A DNA stretch of 15,031 nucleotides, taken from contig DPGK01000033.1 of the NCBI GenBank assembly GCA_003523225.1, forward strand, positions 1-15,031, read 5' to 3'. The notes beneath the pieces are model-generated. The model searched no databases, was not told where the DNA came from, and saw only the letters and a list, made by a program, of their open reading frames with translations. The position numbers and the translations under genes were made by a program. This document shows positions 12,728 to 15,031 of this stretch, piece after piece. Source of the DNA: Clostridiales bacterium. Lineage in GTDB: Bacteria; Bacillota; Clostridia; Oscillospirales; CAG-272. Position 1 is the first letter of the stretch. Each line of letters opens with the position of its first letter.

Positions 12728-13621
12728 TCATTCGCTGAACAGCTCCGGACCGCACAGCTTTGTAAGCAGCTCGGCAAGATCGTCCGTGCTTTCGTAATCC
12801 AGCTCAAGGCGGCGGCGACCCTCGCCTCCGTCGCTGATCTTTACCCGACGACCGAGTATCTTCATGGTTTTGCGCTCAAGCTCGGCATAATACGCCGCGC
12901 TCTGCTCGTCCCGCACAGGGGCGGGCTTTTTTTCCTTTTTCGGGGCGTTCAGCCGCTTGACAAGCTGCTCGGTCTCGCGCACCGAAAGATCCTCGACGGC
13001 AACTTTCGACGCAAGAGCTGCGCGGGCTTCCTCTGATCTATCCGTAAGCCCCAATATTGCGCGGGCGTGTCCCATTGATATTTTTCCCGCTGAAACCATT
13101 TCAAGCACAGAGGAGGGAAGCTCAAGCAGACGAAGCGAATTCGTGACCGAAGGACGGCTTCTGCCCACCTTGTCGGCGACCTCCTCCTGGGTAAGCCCGA
13201 AGCGCTCGATAAGGTCACGGTAGGCAAACGCCTCCTCGACCGCCGAAAGATCGCGCCGCTGGATGTTCTCGACCAGCGACACCTGCGCGGCGGCAAGCTC
13301 GTCCCCGCTGAAAACAATTGCGGGAATTTCACTAAGACCCGCCATTCTTGCGGCACGCCAGCGGCGTTCACCGGCGACGATGCGGTATGTACCCGATCCG
13401 TCGGCGTTTTCGGTGACTATTATCGGCTGGAGCAGACCGTACTGCGAGATCGAAGCCGCTAAGGTCGAAAGCGCCTCCTCGTCAAAATCCTTCCGCGGCT
13501 GTGCGCGGTTCGGTTCAATATCGCAGATGTGCAGTGTCTGCACCGCTCCCTTTGGAGTCTCTATCATATTATCCTCGAGCATTGAGAAAAAGGAACGCCC
13601 GAGTGCATTGCGCTGTGCCAT
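12728..13621 (-). CDS. parB: Chromosome-partitioning protein ParB/Spo0J, 297 aa
   Basis: ParB is a CTP-hydrolysing DNA clamp that loads at parS, spreads, and recruits SMC to organise the origin region. The N-terminal CTPase domain holds the classic ParB boxes GERRWRAARMAG and VENIQRRDLSAVEEA. The helix-turn-helix for parS recognition is TQEEVADKVGRSRPSVTNSLRLLELP (first 20 residues are diagnostic). A Lys/Pro-rich linker (APKKEKKPAPV) leads to the C-terminal dimerisation domain. I chose ATG at 13621 with AAAGGCAGG before it; an upstream in-frame start at 13669 adds 16 residues (MPPCAPRKFE...) that are not family-like. It lies 110 bp downstream of parA. That gap is AT-rich and could hold a weak second promoter (TATAAT on the minus strand near 13710), but no good -35 fits. 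Confidence 0.95.
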   Translation of the reverse strand: MAQRNALGRSFFSMLEDNMIETPKGAVQTLHICDIEPNRAQPRKDFDEEALSTLAASISQYGLLQPIIVTENADGSGTYRIVAGERRWRAARMAGLSEIPAIVFSGDELAAAQVSLVENIQRRDLSAVEEAFAYRDLIERFGLTQEEVADKVGRSRPSVTNSLRLLELPSSVLEMVSAGKISMGHARAILGLTDRSEEARAALASKVAVEDLSVRETEQLVKRLNAPKKEKKPAPVRDEQSAAYYAELERKTMKILGRRVKISDGGEGRRRLELDYESTDDLAELLTKLCGPELFSE

Positions 13622-13731
13622 CAGAATTACCTGCCTTTCTTCGAATTTTCGGGGCGCACAGGGCGGCAAGACCCTGCCGGATGCGCGCTTTATATATTCT
13701 TTTCTTCCTTATTATATATAGTAATCGCCGT

Positions 13732-14526
13732 TTATATACGCTCGATAAGCTCACGCGCCACATCAAGATATTCAGCCGCGCCCTTGCTGCTCTTGTCGTG
13801 ATAATAGACCGGCATACCGAAGGAGGGCGCCTCCGACAGTCTCACTCCGCGCGAGATCGCGGTGGAAAAGAGCTTTTCGTAATAATGCTTTTTAAGCTCG
13901 CTTATGACCTGCGAGGTCAGAAGCAGCCTGCCGTTATACATCGTTATGAGTATTCCGGTCACACTGAGAGAGCGATTGTAGCGCTGTTTGATGCGTCCGA
14001 TGGTTATCATAAGCTGAGAAAGCCCCTCAAGCGCGTAAAACTCGCACTGCATGGGAATCACCACGCCGTCGGCGGCGGCAAGCGCGTTAACGGTCAGCAT
14101 ACCGAGGGATGGCGGGCAGTCGATAACGATATAATCATACTCGTCGCGCACCTCGGCGAGAGAGTTTTTCAGAGAATATTCGCTTTCATCGAGCGAAAAA
14201 AGGTCAAATTCCGCTCCGGCAAGGGCGATCGTGGACGGAATGACCGAAAGATTGCGGAATTTCGTCTCTATCGTAGCATTTTTTGCGGCTCCTGCGGCTG
14301 CCGTTGAGCAGCTGCCGTCGGCATTGTCGCTGAGGAGAAGATCACGGACGGTATGCTTAAGCGACTTTTTCATAATTCCGACGCCGCTGGTGCTGTTGCC
14401 CTGCGGGTCAAGATCGACAAGCAGCACGCGCTTGCCGAGCACTCCGAGCGATGCGGCTATATTAACGGCGGAGGTCGTCTTGCCGACGCCGCCCTTCTGA
14501 TTGGCGAATGCGATGATCTTGCTCAT
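13732..14526 (-). CDS. parA: Chromosome-partitioning ATPase ParA/Soj, 264 aa
   Basis: ParA is a dimerising ATPase that binds DNA non-specifically and, with ParB, moves or positions the origin. In Firmicutes, Soj also regulates DnaA. The deviant Walker A is KGGVGKTT (residues 11-18, signature Lys11), Walker A' is VDLDPQGN and Walker B is YIVIDCPPSLG. Length is typical of chromosomal Soj proteins, without the N-terminal DNA-binding extension of plasmid type Ia ParA. An insertion around 70-80 is rich in Ala/Ser (SCSTAAAGAA). The start is ATG at 14526 with AAAGG 12 bp upstream. It is the first gene of the row parA-parB-membrane protein-MORN-rbfA, driven by the promoter at 14651-14679. Confidence 0.96.
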   Translation of the reverse strand: MSKIIAFANQKGGVGKTTSAVNIAASLGVLGKRVLLVDLDPQGNSTSGVGIMKKSLKHTVRDLLLSDNADGSCSTAAAGAAKNATIETKFRNLSVIPSTIALAGAEFDLFSLDESEYSLKNSLAEVRDEYDYIVIDCPPSLGMLTVNALAAADGVVIPMQCEFYALEGLSQLMITIGRIKQRYNRSLSVTGILITMYNGRLLLTSQVISELKKHYYEKLFSTAISRGVRLSEAPSFGMPVYYHDKSSKGAAEYLDVARELIERI

Positions 14527-14650
14527 AAAATTGCCATACCTTTCTTTTAAGCGGTCGTTCGTGAAGCACTTGCAGTCAGCGACGGTTCAAATAAGATAAC
14601 CTCTGCCCCCGCACGCCCCGACGTCACCGCCCATGCGTCCATGTATTAAT

Positions 14651-14679
14651 ATTATATCATCGAGCGGACGTTTTTTCAA
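14651..14679 (-). promoter_or_regulatory. Promoter of the parA-parB gene row
   Basis: On the minus strand TTGAAA (14674-14679) and TATAAT (14651-14656) are separated by 17 bp. The expected start is near 14644, with a leader of about 118 nt in which I see no RNA element. parS lies about 70 bp upstream. Confidence 0.8.
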
Positions 14680-14749
14680 TAGCCGAGGGGTATTTAATTG
14701 AAAGTTTACAAAGATCAGCTTCAAAACGCTTTTACAAATACCTCTGCAA

Positions 14750-14795
14750 TTGTTCCACGCCGTATGTTTCACGTGAAACATACGGCGTGGAACAA
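14750..14795. promoter_or_regulatory. parS: parS site inside a 46-bp perfect palindrome
   Basis: TGTTTCACGTGAAACA (14765-14780) equals the Firmicutes parS consensus exactly, the loading site for ParB. The symmetry extends 15 bp further on each side. The outer arms are TGTTCCAC (14751-14758) and GTGGAACA (14787-14794), which are themselves half-sites of the known parS variant with C in place of T. One parS thus sits between the halves of another, with 6-bp spacers GCCGTA and TACGGC. Confidence 0.93.
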
Positions 14796-14837
14796 AGCGT
14801 GCCGACAATATATAAAAATGTTATGGATTTGCAAAGG

Positions 14838-14890
14838 ACAATCCCTCAGTCAGCTGCGCTGACAGCTCCCTTTACACAAGGGAGCCTTGG
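14838..14890. repeat. Two-hairpin palindromic repeat (REP/MITE-like)
   Basis: GTCAGC-TGC-GCTGAC (14849-14863) is followed after one base by GCTCCCTT-TACAC-AAGGGAGC (14865-14885). The context ACAATCCCTCAGTCAGC with a downstream GGGAGCC is, to my recollection, a widely dispersed repeat in Clostridia intergenic regions. The structure is seen directly; that it is multicopy in this genome is inferred. Confidence 0.65.
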
Positions 14891-15031
14891 TTTGCGGTAA
14901 TTCGTCAGTGAAAACAGCACACCGATAAAACGCACTTGGTTGATAGCTACTTTTTAAAAACAGAGTCACGAAAGCTTTGAAAAAGAAGCGCGAAACACGC
15001 AGTTTCCTATAAACATTAAGTATAATTTTCG

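Larger units (their letters stand above)
14527..15031. other. Upstream region of parA to window edge, no gene
   Basis: This 505-bp stretch carries the parA leader, its promoter, parS and the two-hairpin repeat. From 14891 to the end I see only AT-rich sequence. A -10-like TATAAT at 15021-15026 has no matching -35. Whether oriC lies further right cannot be told, and I see no row of DnaA boxes (TTATCCACA) here. Confidence 0.6.

Noticed and set aside
13501..14307. Long plus-strand frame (268 codons) opposite parA and parB
   Set aside because: It lies antisense to two certain genes, has no ribosome binding site and its composition looks like out-of-frame translation.
14587..14808. Minus-strand frame of 73 codons containing MFHVKH
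   Set aside because: The distinctive peptide is only the translation of the parS palindrome, and the frame crosses the parA promoter.
14891..15031. Possible oriC next to parS
   Set aside because: No cluster of DnaA boxes or DNA-unwinding element is visible, and dnaA is not in the window.

Overview
The window looks like chromosomal DNA of a gut-type anaerobic Firmicute (class Clostridia, probably near Oscillospiraceae or Christensenellales). The signs are strong GGAGG-type ribosome binding sites, TTGACA/TATAAT promoters, a Clostridia-type conjugative-element relic, a perfect Firmicutes parS site beside parA-parB, and a palindromic repeat of a kind I associate with these bacteria. The lineage is an inference from style and gene families, since no rRNA or other marker is present.

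Region 1 (1-2411) is the end of an integrated element at a tRNA gene. It holds a broken VirD4-type coupling-protein gene (1-561), a complete tyrosine recombinase (679-1887), and a tRNA-Ser(UGA) on the minus strand (1927-2015). To the right are two more copies of the tRNA 5' half (2176-2229 and 2368-2411), spaced about 200 bp apart. I read these as an accretion of attachment-site remnants. A consensus-like tRNA promoter lies only beyond the outermost copy.

Region 2 (2517-5070) is a minus-strand operon for a polar amino-acid ABC importer: lipoprotein binding protein, permease and ATPase. It has a good promoter and an intercistronic hairpin after the binding-protein gene.

Region 3 (5236-8809) has two nucleotide-related blocks that converge. 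On the plus strand are a 5'-deoxyribonucleotidase (NT5C type) fused to a guanylate-kinase-like domain with a damaged P-loop, then a stand-alone 5'-3' exonuclease. On the minus strand are a nucleoside phosphorylase and an overlapping GNAT acetyltransferase. Between the two blocks a hairpin spans both stop codons. Together they could take DNA or nucleotides down to nucleosides, bases and sugar phosphates.

Region 4 (8881-10591) is one secreted lipoprotein of the DUF4886/SGNH-hydrolase type with its own promoter and a strong, probably bidirectional terminator.

Region 5 (10609-14795) is a tightly packed minus-strand gene row: parA, parB, an unrecognised membrane protein, a membrane-anchored MORN-repeat protein, and rbfA. 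A consensus-like promoter precedes parA. A parS site nested in a 46-bp perfect palindrome lies upstream of that promoter. The right end (14796-15031) carries a two-hairpin dispersed repeat and no gene that I can support.

The best candidates for something new are the nucleotidase/guanylate-kinase-like fusion with its exonuclease partner, the tRNA-Ser accretion site, the nested parS, and the parAB/membrane/MORN/rbfA gene row.
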